Part shown: piece by piece, positions 51,465-60,671 of the stretch
Position numbering within the stretch: the stretch's first letter is position 1
How the letters are laid out: each line of letters opens with the position of its first letter
Origin: Bacillota bacterium
GTDB lineage: Bacteria > Bacillota > Clostridia > Acetivibrionales > DTU013
Assembly: GCA_023439545.1 (NCBI GenBank)
Contig: JAEXNT010000032.1
Coordinates: 1 to 64,000, forward strand
Direction: 5' to 3'
DNA: 64,000 nt
Notes under the pieces: model-generated
Database searches by the model: none
Seen by the model: only the letters and a program-made list of their open reading frames with translations
What the model was told of the DNA's origin: nothing
Made by a program: the position numbers and the translations under genes

Positions 51465-53429
51465 TTATCTTGCGACCGGATCCGGTTTGATCACTATATA
51501 CTGCGTATCTGCCTTAAAGGGTTCGAAACTCTGCCCGCCCCCCTCGAAAAACTTTCCGAAAAACTCCAGAAACTGGAGCCTGCATGAATGTACATAGGCT
51601 CCAAGCGTATTTATGGAAAAGTTCACCGTGTGTCCCACCAATAAAATCAAAGTTACCGCGATAGGCTTGATAAAACCCGGGAAATCAAACATGAACGCCA
51701 TCTGGTTTACAATGGAGGCTATTATGGAGGTCGCTATGCCGAGCGCCATTAGTCTCGAATATGACAACACATCACTCAGGAAGCTGATGAGGTCATACAA
51801 CTTGGCAACTCCTCCGAACAGTTTGCCGAAGATATTCTTACTGGCTCTGCCCTGAGTAAGTATCAGCAAGGCGGCCCCGACAATCAGCAGATATTTGCCC
51901 GTATTGACAAGAGGCGCAGCCCATACCGGATCCACCTCCGGTACATAGGGCAGCAGAAACATTGCGAACCCGGTGAATGTTATATACCATATGCCTACAT
52001 CCAACACCGCGTCAAGATATTGCTTCCTTTTGATCATGTTGGCCGCTTTCAGACCGAGGGCGGCATATATATGTACTATGCCGAACAAAAGCGACCAGCT
52101 GAGCATCAGTTCAGGCTTTGCCACCGAATCGAACCAGATTGCATATTTCGTCAGAAAGCTGATGCCGAACCAGCCTCCGAACATGGCTCCCCAGAATATA
52201 GTAGATATGCCGCAGAAGAACATAAGCTTCATCATTTTGCGCATACTGCTTTCGAGCTTGAACCTGAGAAGTATGAAGCCGGTTAAAAGAGCCATTACCA
52301 AACCATAGCCGCCATCGGAAAGCATCAGGCCGAAAAACAGTATGAAAAACGGCGCCATAACGGCGTTGGGATCCAGTTCCCGGCTGCTTGGAAAGCTGTA
52401 CATCGTCGTCACCTGTTCGACAGACTCAGCAAAACCGCTATTTTCCAGCAATACCGGAAATTCTTCGTCCTCGGCCGGCTCCCTTATTTCTATATGAACT
52501 GTATATTTGTTTTCGAGCCACTCCTTTGCGCCCTTTGCAAGCCTCTCGGGGATCCAGCCCCTTATCATGAATACCCTGCGGGTCCTGAGCATCCTTGCTG
52601 CAGCCGTCAGCCTGCTCCGCTCCATTCCCAGAGCGTCGAACAGCTCTTCCAACGAATTCTTCGATGGCTCCTGGCTTTTTATGCACCCGATCGCTTCGGC
52701 TCTTTCCTCCGATAGCTCTTTAAGCTGCTTTCCCAGTCTTTCGAAGTTTTCGGCAACGGCGCCCTCCAGGCCTGCAAAACCTGCTCTGTTGAAACCGCGC
52801 TGCTTGAGGAAGGATATGCATTCCTGCTCCGCAGCCTTATGATAAAAAACGTTTATGTAATACTGGTCGTTATCGCTGTGGACCCTGTCCGCCACTGCAA
52901 GCTGAACCTTGTCGGAAAGTTCTCCAAGGAAGCCATTCCAATCCGTCGATGCCGGAACCGTTCCCATTATAAAAACCGTATTATCCGTTCCTGCAGTTTG
53001 CAGTGGAACCACGGACGATTTCCAGGGCTGCAATGAGTTGTACAGGTTGTTTGCACCGTTTTCTTCGGATTTGATCTTTATGAGCCTTTCTTCGCATTCC
53101 CTGAGCTTATTCACCGATCCCCATATCAGTTCCTCGCTCTCAAGGTGTTTTTTAAATTCTGATTCGGTTATTTCCCTACGGCTCTGGAAGAAACCCCTTT
53201 TCTGGGGGCAATATTTTTCAAGGCATGAAAGTGCAGATCGAACTTCGTTCAATTTGCTGTCGATAGCGGATAATTCATCCCGAACGTTGGGGTTATGTGC
53301 AGCCGGACAGTCGTCATCCGTGTCTACTGTGCTGACGTCGACGGCTCCGATATCCATAAGGCTGCTGATTAGGGCCTTGTACTGGTTTGCTACCCCCAGT
53401 ACCGTGATTTCATTCATTTTAACGATCAC
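51465..53429 (-). CDS. ntpI: V-type ATPase subunit I (a)
   Basis: The membrane stator that forms the ion half-channels. About 654 residues: a long soluble N-terminal arm (1-330), then about eight membrane segments starting near 'NAVMAPFFILFFGLMLSDGG'. 'SRLMALGIATSIIASIVNQM' carries the conserved Arg that faces the ring. The start is probably GTG 53429 (GGAAGGA nine bases upstream, overlapping the ntpH stop); ATG 53417 is an alternative. Confidence 0.95.
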   Translation of the reverse strand: MIVKMNEITVLGVANQYKALISSLMDIGAVDVSTVDTDDDCPAAHNPNVRDELSAIDSKLNEVRSALSCLEKYCPQKRGFFQSRREITESEFKKHLESEELIWGSVNKLRECEERLIKIKSEENGANNLYNSLQPWKSSVVPLQTAGTDNTVFIMGTVPASTDWNGFLGELSDKVQLAVADRVHSDNDQYYINVFYHKAAEQECISFLKQRGFNRAGFAGLEGAVAENFERLGKQLKELSEERAEAIGCIKSQEPSKNSLEELFDALGMERSRLTAAARMLRTRRVFMIRGWIPERLAKGAKEWLENKYTVHIEIREPAEDEEFPVLLENSGFAESVEQVTTMYSFPSSRELDPNAVMAPFFILFFGLMLSDGGYGLVMALLTGFILLRFKLESSMRKMMKLMFFCGISTIFWGAMFGGWFGISFLTKYAIWFDSVAKPELMLSWSLLFGIVHIYAALGLKAANMIKRKQYLDAVLDVGIWYITFTGFAMFLLPYVPEVDPVWAAPLVNTGKYLLIVGAALLILTQGRASKNIFGKLFGGVAKLYDLISFLSDVLSYSRLMALGIATSIIASIVNQMAFMFDFPGFIKPIAVTLILLVGHTVNFSINTLGAYVHSCRLQFLEFFGKFFEGGGQSFEPFKADTQYIVIKPDPVAR

Positions 53430-53739
53430 TGTCAATAATCCTTCCAATTATGAAATCTACTGCTTCAGGCAGTCTTTTACCCGAGTTTTCCCTGATCGAA
53501 TCACATTGGTTCCTGATTTGCGATCTCATCCGTTCGATATCGAGAAAAGCTTCTTTTTCCGATGCTTTAACGATCTCCCGGGCTTCCCGTTCGGCTTCTT
53601 CCGTGGCATTATCCAATAAAGCCGCAGCTTCCGTCCTGGCGGCGGCGACGATCTCTTTTGCCCTCTGCTGAGCCTGAGCTTCCATCTGTTCAGCCTTTTC
53701 CTCAGCCTCGGCAATATCCTTCAGAATGGCAATCGACAT
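53419..53739 (-). CDS. ntpH: V-type ATPase subunit H (G-like stator)
   Basis: A 106-residue Ala/Glu-rich coiled coil ('DIAEAEEKAEQMEAQAQQRA', 'AREIVKASEKEAFLDIERMR') that pairs with subunit E in the peripheral stalk. ATG 53739 follows GGAGG by about ten bases. It is the first gene of the V-ATPase operon. Confidence 0.92.
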   Translation of the reverse strand: MSIAILKDIAEAEEKAEQMEAQAQQRAKEIVAAARTEAAALLDNATEEAEREAREIVKASEKEAFLDIERMRSQIRNQCDSIRENSGKRLPEAVDFIIGRIIDSDR

Positions 53740-53769
53740 ATAACCGACCTCCAATATTTGTTATTAATC

Positions 53770-53799
53770 ATTATATCACCTATATGCACTCAGCAACAA
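53770..53799 (-). promoter_or_regulatory. Likely sigma-A promoter of the V-ATPase operon
   Basis: Minus strand: TTGTTG (-35), 18-base spacer, TATAAT (-10), about 30 bases before the ntpH ATG. Confidence 0.5.
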
Positions 53800-53817
53800 T
53801 ATAAGTTAACGTTATTT

Positions 53818-53852
53818 AAAAATCGCCGGCGCATCGGGCGCCTTCGATTTTT
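53818..53852 (-). terminator. Terminator after the tRNA-Gly genes
   Basis: AAAAATCG/CGATTTTT outer arms and GGCGC/GCGCC inner stem. A T-run follows on both strands. It would end the tRNA transcript and insulate the V-ATPase promoter. Confidence 0.8.
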
Positions 53853-53933
53853 GAACAAAGCTTCACTGTGTTCCATAACAAAAAAGACAAACTGCATTTA
53901 AAGTATGTCTTCTTTGAGTAAATTATATTTATT

Positions 53934-54007
53934 TGGAGCGGGTGATGGGAATCGGACCCACGCAATCAGCTTGGAAGGCTGATGTTCTACCATTGAACTA
54001 CACCCGC
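53934..54007 (-). tRNA. tRNA-Gly (anticodon TCC)
   Basis: Read on the minus strand it folds as a cloverleaf: acceptor GCGGGTG/CACCCGC, anticodon loop CCTTCCAAG with TCC, T-loop GGTCCGATTCC, and an encoded CCA end. Confidence 0.96.
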
Positions 54008-54135
54008 ATTTACGAAAAACCGGATATCCGGGATCGGATACCAATTAAGGAGGCTGCATTTTCTGATACTTATAACAGTTCGGTTATTGCTGGTCTCTGG
54101 CTTTGGTCTCCGGCTTTGGTCTCCGGCTTACGGAT

Positions 54136-54210
54136 TGGAGCGGGATACGAGATTCGGACTCGCGACTTTCACCTTGGCAAGGTGACACTCTACCACTGAG
54201 TTAATCCCGC
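54136..54210 (-). tRNA. tRNA-Gly (anticodon GCC)
   Basis: Minus strand cloverleaf with acceptor GCGGGAT/ATCCCGC, anticodon loop CTTGCCAAG with GCC, T-arm GCGAGTCCGAATCTCG... and an encoded CCA. It lies upstream of the TCC gene in the same transcript. The 128 bases between them include three near copies of TGGTCTCCGGCTT. Confidence 0.96.
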
Positions 54211-54253
54211 ACATTTTAACCGTAGGCTTACCCGAATTCACCGGGCAAAAGCT

Positions 54254-54283
54254 ATTATACAAAACACCGCGCCGGGTTGTCAA
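54254..54283 (-). promoter_or_regulatory. Strong sigma-A promoter of the tRNA-Gly pair
   Basis: Minus strand: TTGACA, 18-base spacer, TATAAT, both perfect, about 45 bases before the first tRNA. Confidence 0.8.
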
Positions 54284-55002
54284 GGGGATTTTATGACAAA
54301 AGGGCGGTGGTACGAAAGATACTACATTCGTCAATACGCCGGACAACACTATGGGTATAAATGAAAAATGTTTTGACCTGAAGCGGTATGCTGTCGGATT
54401 TAATGCTCCCAAAATCGACGCTCAGGCGTTAAGGCGTTTAGACCCTTCGGCTTTCAATGCGCAAACCGCATAATTTAATAAGTTTCCATAAACTCCGGTT
54501 CCTTGTGTTTGGGCAGACAGAAAGCACCTTATATATTTCGCAAATCGAAAGCGTCTGTAAAGCAAATAAATTGTGCAAAATTTTAAGTTTTGTGTCACTT
54601 AGTCTACATAATTCCGAAGTATGTATATTTATAGTGCAAAAATCTCTAAATAACAACGACAACTCAGAATTTTCGTGTTGTTATTTGCACATTAATTCAA
54701 AAAATGAACAGTCGCGCAAAGCTTTATCCGTGCTTCTTTTATCTATTTACAATACCAATATTGCCCTATACAGTCAAACAATCATAAAAGCAAATGGCTG
54801 CCAATGCATACGCGGCAAATGCGGCCTGAGGTAAGAGAAACCCTCCAGAGACGGCAGCTTTAACCGTATACGGCATGCAGGACGCATACAGGACGCATGC
54901 CGGGCGCACTCTGCAGGATACACTGCAAAAAAGGACGCAGTTGCATATTTCGCAGCTGCGCCTATCATACCTGTCTATTGTCTATTGTCTACCACTTACT
55001 CT
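54284..55002. other. Gene-free stretch with one inverted repeat
   Basis: No supported gene is seen; open frames here lack ribosome sites and family features. An inverted repeat AAATAACAAC/GTTGTTATTT spans 54648-54686 with a 19-base loop. A short tandem CAGGACGCATA/CAGGACGCATG lies near 54880-54900. Confidence 0.5.
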
Positions 55003-56394
55003 TCACTTCTTGCTCAAATATTCATCGATCGCCTTGGCTGCTTTCTTTCCGGCTCCCATCGCCAGTATGACCGTCGCAGCGCCCGTTACGGCGTCGCCGC
55101 CAGCGTAGACGCCTTCCTTGCTGGTAGCGCCGGTCTCTTCTTCAACGATGATGCCTCCCCACTTCTGGGTCTCAAGGCCCGGAGTAGTCGATTTGATCAG
55201 CGGATTGGGAGATTGGCCTATTGCCACGATAACCGTCTCCACATCCAGTACGTGTTCGGAACCCTGTTTTGCTACAGGCCTCCTCCTGCCGGATGCATCG
55301 GGCTCGCCGAGTTCCATTTCAACGCATTCCATACCCTTGACCCAGCCGTCGTCAGTCCCAAGGACTCTGGTAGGGTTGGTCAGCAGTTTGAAGATTATGC
55401 CCTCTTCCTTCGCATGATGCACTTCTTCCTGCCTTGCAGGCATTTCAGCCTCGGAACGCCTGTAAACGATATACACGTTTTCCGCTCCAAGCCTCTTTGC
55501 GCACCTTGCGGCATCCATGGCAACGTTTCCGCCGCCGACTACTGCGACACTCTTCGTAACCCTTACCGGCGTGTCGGTATCGGGGAAGCGGTAAGCCTTC
55601 ATGAGATTGACCCTGGTCAGGAACTCGTTCGCGGAGTAAACCCCGTTCAGATTCTCGCCGGGAACGCCCATGAAGCTGGGCAATCCCGCGCCGCTTCCTA
55701 TGAAAATGGCTTCATAGCCCTCTTTTTGGAGTTCATCGAGCGACAATACCTTGCCTATTACCATATTGGTCATTATATTCACGCCGAGCTGGCGCACAGT
55801 CTCAATCTCGCTCTGGACGAGCGCCTTGGGAAGCCTGAATTCAGGTATTCCATACATCAGGACTCCTCCGGGTACGTGGAAGGCTTCAAATATCGTAACT
55901 TCGTAGCCCAGCTTGGCCAGGTCGCCCGCGCAGGTAAGGCCGGCAGGTCCGGAACCGACTACGGCCACCTTTTTCCCATTGCGCTTTCCGCTTTCAACCT
56001 TGCTTTCCTTGTTGGCCATGAACCAATCGGCGGCAAACCTTTCAAGCCTTCCTATACCGACGGGCTCTCCCTTTTTGCCCCTGACGCAAAGCTGCTCGCA
56101 CTGCGATTCCTGCGGGCATACGCGTCCGCAGACGGCAGGCAGGCTGTTGGTTTCCTTTATTTTTGCGTAGGCGCCTTCAAAATCGCCTTCGCTGATGAGC
56201 TTGATGAATTCGGGTATCTGCACGTTTACAGGGCAGCCGCTTACGCAAGGCTTGTTCTTGCACTGGAGGCACCTCTGTGATTCCCTGCAGGCCATCTCTT
56301 CGTTATAACCCAGCGCAACTTCCTTGAAATTGCCGCTTCTTACCGAAGGCTCCTGTTCGGGCATCTTTACCTTCTGTAATGACATATCAGCCAT
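55003..56394 (-). CDS. nfnB: NADPH-binding subunit of NfnAB / glutamate synthase small-chain-like protein
   Basis: A 463-residue flavoprotein with N-terminal Fe-S cysteines ('CLQCKNKPCVSGCP', 'CGRVCPQESQCEQLC') and two dinucleotide folds ('VAVVGSGPAGLTCAGDLAKL', 'VAVVGGGNVAMDAARCAKRL'). It matches both GltA small chains and NfnB. Since no large GltB subunit is present and the NfnA-type gene overlaps it by eight bases, I favour NfnB, the NADPH-side subunit of electron-bifurcating NADH-dependent ferredoxin:NADP+ oxidoreductase. ATG 56394 has GGGGGGT seven bases upstream. Confidence 0.9.
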   Translation of the reverse strand: MADMSLQKVKMPEQEPSVRSGNFKEVALGYNEEMACRESQRCLQCKNKPCVSGCPVNVQIPEFIKLISEGDFEGAYAKIKETNSLPAVCGRVCPQESQCEQLCVRGKKGEPVGIGRLERFAADWFMANKESKVESGKRNGKKVAVVGSGPAGLTCAGDLAKLGYEVTIFEAFHVPGGVLMYGIPEFRLPKALVQSEIETVRQLGVNIMTNMVIGKVLSLDELQKEGYEAIFIGSGAGLPSFMGVPGENLNGVYSANEFLTRVNLMKAYRFPDTDTPVRVTKSVAVVGGGNVAMDAARCAKRLGAENVYIVYRRSEAEMPARQEEVHHAKEEGIIFKLLTNPTRVLGTDDGWVKGMECVEMELGEPDASGRRRPVAKQGSEHVLDVETVIVAIGQSPNPLIKSTTPGLETQKWGGIIVEEETGATSKEGVYAGGDAVTGAATVILAMGAGKKAAKAIDEYLSKK

Positions 56395-57232
56395 TTGACG
56401 CACCCCCCAATCTGCAGACATGGTTCTCGAGAGACTGCTTTTCATGGCTCTTGTACATTGCCTGCCTTCTCATGGCTTCATCGAAATCCACTTCATGGCC
56501 GTCGAAATCGGGTCCGTCGACACAGGCGAACTTGGTCTTTCCTCCGACTGTAACACGGCAGCCCCCGCACATTCCGGTACCGTCAACCATAACGGGATTC
56601 ATGCTGACAAGTGTCTTGATGCCGTAAGGCTTTGTCAGCATGGAAACCATCTTCATCATGATCAGAGGACCGATAGCGATTACCATATCGTATTGGTTGC
56701 CCTCTTCTATAAGCTTTTTGAGCATATCTGTAACAAAGCCCTTGTTCCCGTTCGAACCGTCGTCAGTCATGACAAAAAGTCTGGAGCAGGAAGCTTTGAG
56801 CTCTTTTTCCAGTAATATGAGGCTTTCATTCCTGAAACCTGTGATAACGTCGACCTCTGCTCCGAGACTGTGCAGTTTCTTTGCCTGTGGGTACGCAATG
56901 GCCGTACCGAGGCCTCCTCCGATAACTGCGGCCTTTTTTACGCCTTCCAGGTGGCTTGCCACACCGAGCGGGCCTGCAAAATCCAATACGCTGTCGCCCT
57001 TTTCGAGAGTCCCGAGCAACTGGGTAGTTTTACCCACTTCCTGGAAAATAATTGTAACAGTTCCCTTCTGTCGGTCATAATCAGCTATGGTAAGCGGTAT
57101 CCTTTCGCCGTCTTCATTTATCCTGATCATGACAAACTGTCCGGGCTCGGCTTTTCTTGCTATATAAGGAGCTTCCACCTCAAGCAGCTTGACTGTCGGA
57201 TTCAGTACTTCCTTTCTGACGATTTTAAACAT
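56387..57232 (-). CDS. nfnA: NAD-binding ferredoxin-NADP reductase-like subunit (NfnA)
   Basis: The 281-residue protein has a ferredoxin-reductase FAD domain ('KAEPGQFVMIRINEDGERIP'), an NAD domain ('AAVIGGGLGTAIAYPQAKKL') and a C-terminal [2Fe-2S] cluster ('GTGMCGGCRVTVGGKTKFAC'), like PyrK and sulfide dehydrogenase beta subunits. With the next gene it forms the NfnAB pair, balancing NADH, ferredoxin and NADPH in the cytoplasm of anaerobes. Confidence 0.93.
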   Translation of the reverse strand: MFKIVRKEVLNPTVKLLEVEAPYIARKAEPGQFVMIRINEDGERIPLTIADYDRQKGTVTIIFQEVGKTTQLLGTLEKGDSVLDFAGPLGVASHLEGVKKAAVIGGGLGTAIAYPQAKKLHSLGAEVDVITGFRNESLILLEKELKASCSRLFVMTDDGSNGNKGFVTDMLKKLIEEGNQYDMVIAIGPLIMMKMVSMLTKPYGIKTLVSMNPVMVDGTGMCGGCRVTVGGKTKFACVDGPDFDGHEVDFDEAMRRQAMYKSHEKQSLENHVCRLGGASNG

Positions 57233-57578
57233 ATATAACCCCCATATCCATTACACAATTCAATTGATATTGTAAACCACCGGGGACAAAACTGCAATAC
57301 CGGCGGTATGAGCCAATAAATTGGTCCTTGCATAAATCAATTGCTTATGCGGCATGGCGGTTCAAAAAGTACAAATACCTGCCCGACAGCCCCGCATTTT
57401 CGTTGAGCATCCTGCTGCCGTTTTGGCGACAGCTTAACCCGGGATCGGCAGCTTCGCCCGTAAGCAGCTTCACTTGGAACAAAGCCACGCCTGGAATCAT
57501 CAACTTCACTCGTGATCGGCAGCTTCGCTCGGGATCGGCAGTCTCGCCCGGGATTGATGCCTCGCCCCGACAATTTTA
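57233..57578. other. Gene-free stretch with degenerate short repeats
   Basis: Several imperfect copies of GGATCGGCAGCTTCGCTCG occur at about 57440-57575. They lie downstream of the symporter gene on its strand. No gene or clear terminator is seen; the nfnA promoter must lie near 57240-57330, but I could not pick a convincing one. Confidence 0.5.
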
Positions 57579-59243
57579 TCAGCCTTCTGCGTTTACGTCG
57601 GCATTATTCCGCACCACTGCTTTTTTACCGTCTATCCCACCGAAACATTTCTCGAGATGACCGGATTCCAGGTCAGGCTTCAGAGCTATCGTCAAAATGC
57701 ACGTAACAATAAGAGATACCGGCAGTGCAATGAATATCGGGTCCACCATTGACAACTGGGACAGCGCCGTGTCCTTCAGAAGCGACGTCTTCCCGATAAG
57801 CAGCTTGCAAAGCTGCAAGCTTGCCGACTCTTTATCGTGTATGAAGAATATCCAGAAGAAGCTTGATACAAAACCACAAATCATCCCCCATTTTGCAGCT
57901 GCCCTCGGCATCCTGCGGATATACAGGGCTCCAATATACGACGGAAGGAAGGATGCCGCACAAAGGCCGAAGAACAGAGATGTTCCGGTCGCGATTATTG
58001 CCATGCTGACATCGAGGTAAGTCGTAAGCCAAGCTATACCCGTACTGAGCAGAACGCCTAACAGCATTCCTCCCCTTGAAAGCATCATGCTGCTGCCCTT
58101 GCCGCCCAGGCTTTTTTCATAGACGTCCCTTCCGATCGCGGAACCCATTGTATGGAATTGCGAGCTGAGAGTGGACATGGCGGCAGCCAGAAGCGTGATC
58201 AGGAAAACAGGCCCGAACCAACCTGGTACGAAAGCCTTGATGAATTCAGGAATGATCTTGTCGTTGGCTCCGGCTGCGATCAACGCTACCTTGCCGGTAT
58301 TGCCGAAGAAATACACATTGGACAGCGCACCGACTACAAATGCGACGCCTGTCATCATAAGTATGAATACTCCGCCGGAAACGACCGCTCTGTTAAGCTC
58401 TTTGTTGCTTTTAACAGTCATAAATCGAACCGCCAGCTGCGGCTGTGCAAGAACACCGATCCCAACGCCCATGACTACGGTCGATACAAGATTCCACCAG
58501 ATCGGCGTCCCGAAACGCGGCATCGAAGTCCAACCGGCAAAACCGCCCTTGGCAAGCGCAGCAGCCTGTTCCTTCACAGCAGGATCGTTGTAAAGGTTTG
58601 TGAGCTGCTGGTGTGCGTTAACTATACCCCCGAGCTTGCTGTACGTGAATACGACGAGGAATGTCATGCCAACAAACATCAGGAAGCCCTGGAAGGCGTC
58701 AGTATACATGACTCCCTTTAGTCCACCCATAAAGACATAGACGGCAACTACCGCAACAAATGCGAGCAGCGATACCTGGTAGGATATGCCAAAGAATGAT
58801 TGAATGAAGTCTGCTCCGCCCTTGATAACGGATGCGGCGTAGATCGGCATGAACAGGAATATTATTGCCCCGGCGAAGCCCTGTATGAATTTGGATTTGT
58901 ATCTGAGTCCGAGCAGCTCGGGGAATGTGTGTGCATCGAGATTGTGACCTATTTTCCGGGTTCTTTTGCCGAACACTACGAAAGCTATAAATATACCAAC
59001 GAATATATTGAGGAAGGTGAGCCACAGAAGTCCCATGCCGAGCTGTCCGGCAGCGCCGCCGAACCCTACGATGGCTGAAGTGCTGATAAATGTCGCACCG
59101 TATGAAAGCGCCATTATGAGTGGGTGTGTACTTCTTCCGGCAACCAGATAATCTGCTGATGTTTTTGTCCTTTTGTAACCGAGATAACCGAGAAATGCCG
59201 TTATGGCAAGATAGATAAGAATAATGACAGTAACGTAGAACAT
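57579..59243 (-). CDS. Sodium/solute symporter (SSS family)
   Basis: A 554-residue membrane protein with about 13 helices. SSS signatures include 'RTKTSADYLVAGRSTHPLIM', 'MGGLKGVMYTDAFQGFLMFV' and 'LLAAAMSTLSSQFHTMGSAI', the last with the Ser/Thr of the Na2 site. It resembles the PanF/PutP branch, but the solute cannot be told from sequence. A 37-residue companion peptide is encoded 136 bases upstream. Confidence 0.92.
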   Translation of the reverse strand: MFYVTVIILIYLAITAFLGYLGYKRTKTSADYLVAGRSTHPLIMALSYGATFISTSAIVGFGGAAGQLGMGLLWLTFLNIFVGIFIAFVVFGKRTRKIGHNLDAHTFPELLGLRYKSKFIQGFAGAIIFLFMPIYAASVIKGGADFIQSFFGISYQVSLLAFVAVVAVYVFMGGLKGVMYTDAFQGFLMFVGMTFLVVFTYSKLGGIVNAHQQLTNLYNDPAVKEQAAALAKGGFAGWTSMPRFGTPIWWNLVSTVVMGVGIGVLAQPQLAVRFMTVKSNKELNRAVVSGGVFILMMTGVAFVVGALSNVYFFGNTGKVALIAAGANDKIIPEFIKAFVPGWFGPVFLITLLAAAMSTLSSQFHTMGSAIGRDVYEKSLGGKGSSMMLSRGGMLLGVLLSTGIAWLTTYLDVSMAIIATGTSLFFGLCAASFLPSYIGALYIRRMPRAAAKWGMICGFVSSFFWIFFIHDKESASLQLCKLLIGKTSLLKDTALSQLSMVDPIFIALPVSLIVTCILTIALKPDLESGHLEKCFGGIDGKKAVVRNNADVNAEG

Positions 59244-59379
59244 ATTAAACCTCCTTAAAAATTAAGTGACATAATTTCCCGTTTTCACTCTAATCTTAAG
59301 GAGCATGCTATTTCCAAGATATTCGACCGTCTCTCATATCTTAAACTGCAGGACCCTTGATATGATTATTATGACCTGT

Positions 59380-59493
59380 TCAACCCTCCGACTCTTTATT
59401 CCAGTTCGCCAAACCGTATACTACGCATAAAATAGAACTGAGGACGCTGAAAACGTAGGCGCCGATGATCAATGGATCAGATAATCCAAGCAT
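59380..59493 (-). CDS. Symporter small accessory protein
   Basis: A 37-residue peptide with one membrane helix: 'MLGLSDPLIIGAYVFSVLSS' then 'LCVVYGLANWNKESEG'. It matches the short companion peptides found upstream of SSS symporters in Clostridia and Bacteroidota ('LCVVYGxxNWN'). ATG 59493 follows GGGAGGTGG closely, whereas earlier in-frame codons have no ribosome site. It probably stabilises or regulates the symporter. Confidence 0.8.
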   Translation of the reverse strand: MLGLSDPLIIGAYVFSVLSSILCVVYGLANWNKESEG

Positions 59494-59717
59494 TTCTCCA
59501 CCTCCCTTGAAGCCTGAACAGCACGGCTTGACGAATCTACGCAGATACAACGCCCCGCGCATCTGAAAACCCGTATAGCCGATAATGATACCCGGCAGAA
59601 TAGAATTGTAGAAATAATTGTAACAGGCTTTTGTGTTTATATCAATACATTATATGCTTGATAGTTCCTAAATAAAGAGTTGATCATATGTTGAATATGA
59701 TGGCGTTTTAATTGTAC

Positions 59718-59745
59718 TTGACAGTAATTTGATTGATGCTATAAT
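59718..59745 (+). promoter_or_regulatory. Sigma-A promoter of metF
   Basis: TTGACA, 16-base spacer, TATAAT, both perfect; the -10 is 45 bases before the ATG. No SAM riboswitch or T-box fits in this short leader. Confidence 0.8.
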
Positions 59746-59789
59746 TTACTTAGATGTTTTTACCATATCGGAAGAATTCTGGAGGATAT

Positions 59790-60650
59790 ATGAAAATTGT
59801 AGATCTGCTTAAAACAAAGAAACCCGTGATAGCATTTGAAATATTCCCGCCAAAACCGGACGTACCCGTCGAAACCATATATGACCACCTGGAACAGTTC
59901 ACGGCGCTTGGCCCTGATTATATCAGCGTTACCTACGGCGCCGGCGGCAGTCAGAAAGGCCGCACGCTTGAGATAGCCTCAAGGATAAAGAATATGTATC
60001 ATACCGAAAGTATGGCGCATTTCACTTGTGTCGGCCACTCAGTCGAGGAAATCGATAAAATGCTTGGCGCAATGCACGAATCCGGGCTCGAGAACGTACT
60101 GGCGCTAAGAGGCGACCCGCCGGTCGGGCAGCCGGATTTCGACTTCAGCAAAAATGCTTATTGCAACGCTTCGGAGCTGGTAGCGCACATCAGGAGGGTC
60201 AATAATTTCTGCATCGCGGCGGCTGCATATTCGGAAGGCCACGTCGACTGCAGAAGGCTCAGTGAGGATCTGGCGCATCTCAAGGGAAAGGTGGACGCAG
60301 GGGTCGATTTTCTAATAACCCAGCTATTCTTCGACAACCGTATCTTTTTCGATTTTATAGAAAGAGCGCGTGCGGCAGGCATCGATTGTCCCGTTACAGC
60401 AGGCGTCATGCCGATATTCAAGGCAGACCAGATCAAGTCGATTACAGCCAAAAGCGGCTGTTCCATACCCGCAAAGCTGGTCCTTATGATGGACAAATAC
60501 CAGAACGATCCCGAAGACATGCGCAAGGCCGGCATAGAATACGCATCGAAACAAATAAGGAATCTTATCGAGGAAGGCGTAGACGGCATTCATCTATACA
60601 CCATGAACCGGCCGAAGTCGACAGCCGAGATAATGGAAAACATAAGGTAG
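59790..60650 (+). CDS. metF: Methylenetetrahydrofolate reductase
   Basis: Reduces 5,10-methylene-THF to 5-methyl-THF. The 286-residue FAD TIM barrel has 'PVIAFEIFPPKP' with the catalytic Glu, 'YISVTYGAGGSQKGRTLEIA', 'LALRGDPP' and 'FLITQLFFDN'. ATG 59790 follows GGAGG; an upstream in-frame ATG has no site. In acetogenic or methyl-cycling anaerobes such MetF serves C1 metabolism, but here no partner gene is nearby. Confidence 0.95.
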   Translation: MKIVDLLKTKKPVIAFEIFPPKPDVPVETIYDHLEQFTALGPDYISVTYGAGGSQKGRTLEIASRIKNMYHTESMAHFTCVGHSVEEIDKMLGAMHESGLENVLALRGDPPVGQPDFDFSKNAYCNASELVAHIRRVNNFCIAAAAYSEGHVDCRRLSEDLAHLKGKVDAGVDFLITQLFFDNRIFFDFIERARAAGIDCPVTAGVMPIFKADQIKSITAKSGCSIPAKLVLMMDKYQNDPEDMRKAGIEYASKQIRNLIEEGVDGIHLYTMNRPKSTAEIMENIR

Positions 60651-60671
60651 TGAACCGTCCCTGCGTTTCAC
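60651..60671. repeat. GGGACGGTTC-type repeat fragment
   Basis: TGAACCGTCCCTGCGTTTCA fills the gap between the stops of two convergent genes, as at 18714. It is one arm of the family seen in full at 44883. Confidence 0.6.

Noticed and set aside
54457..54834. Possible 125-codon gene in the gap
   Set aside because: No ribosome site, unusual composition and no recognisable family.
54985..56280. Long open frame (431 codons) on the plus strand
   Set aside because: It lies wholly opposite the nfnB gene, has no ribosome site or family features, and nfnB is certain.
55003..56394. Call as glutamate synthase small subunit
   Set aside because: No large subunit is nearby and the overlap with an NfnA-type gene fits the transhydrogenase better; the alternative is noted in the feature.
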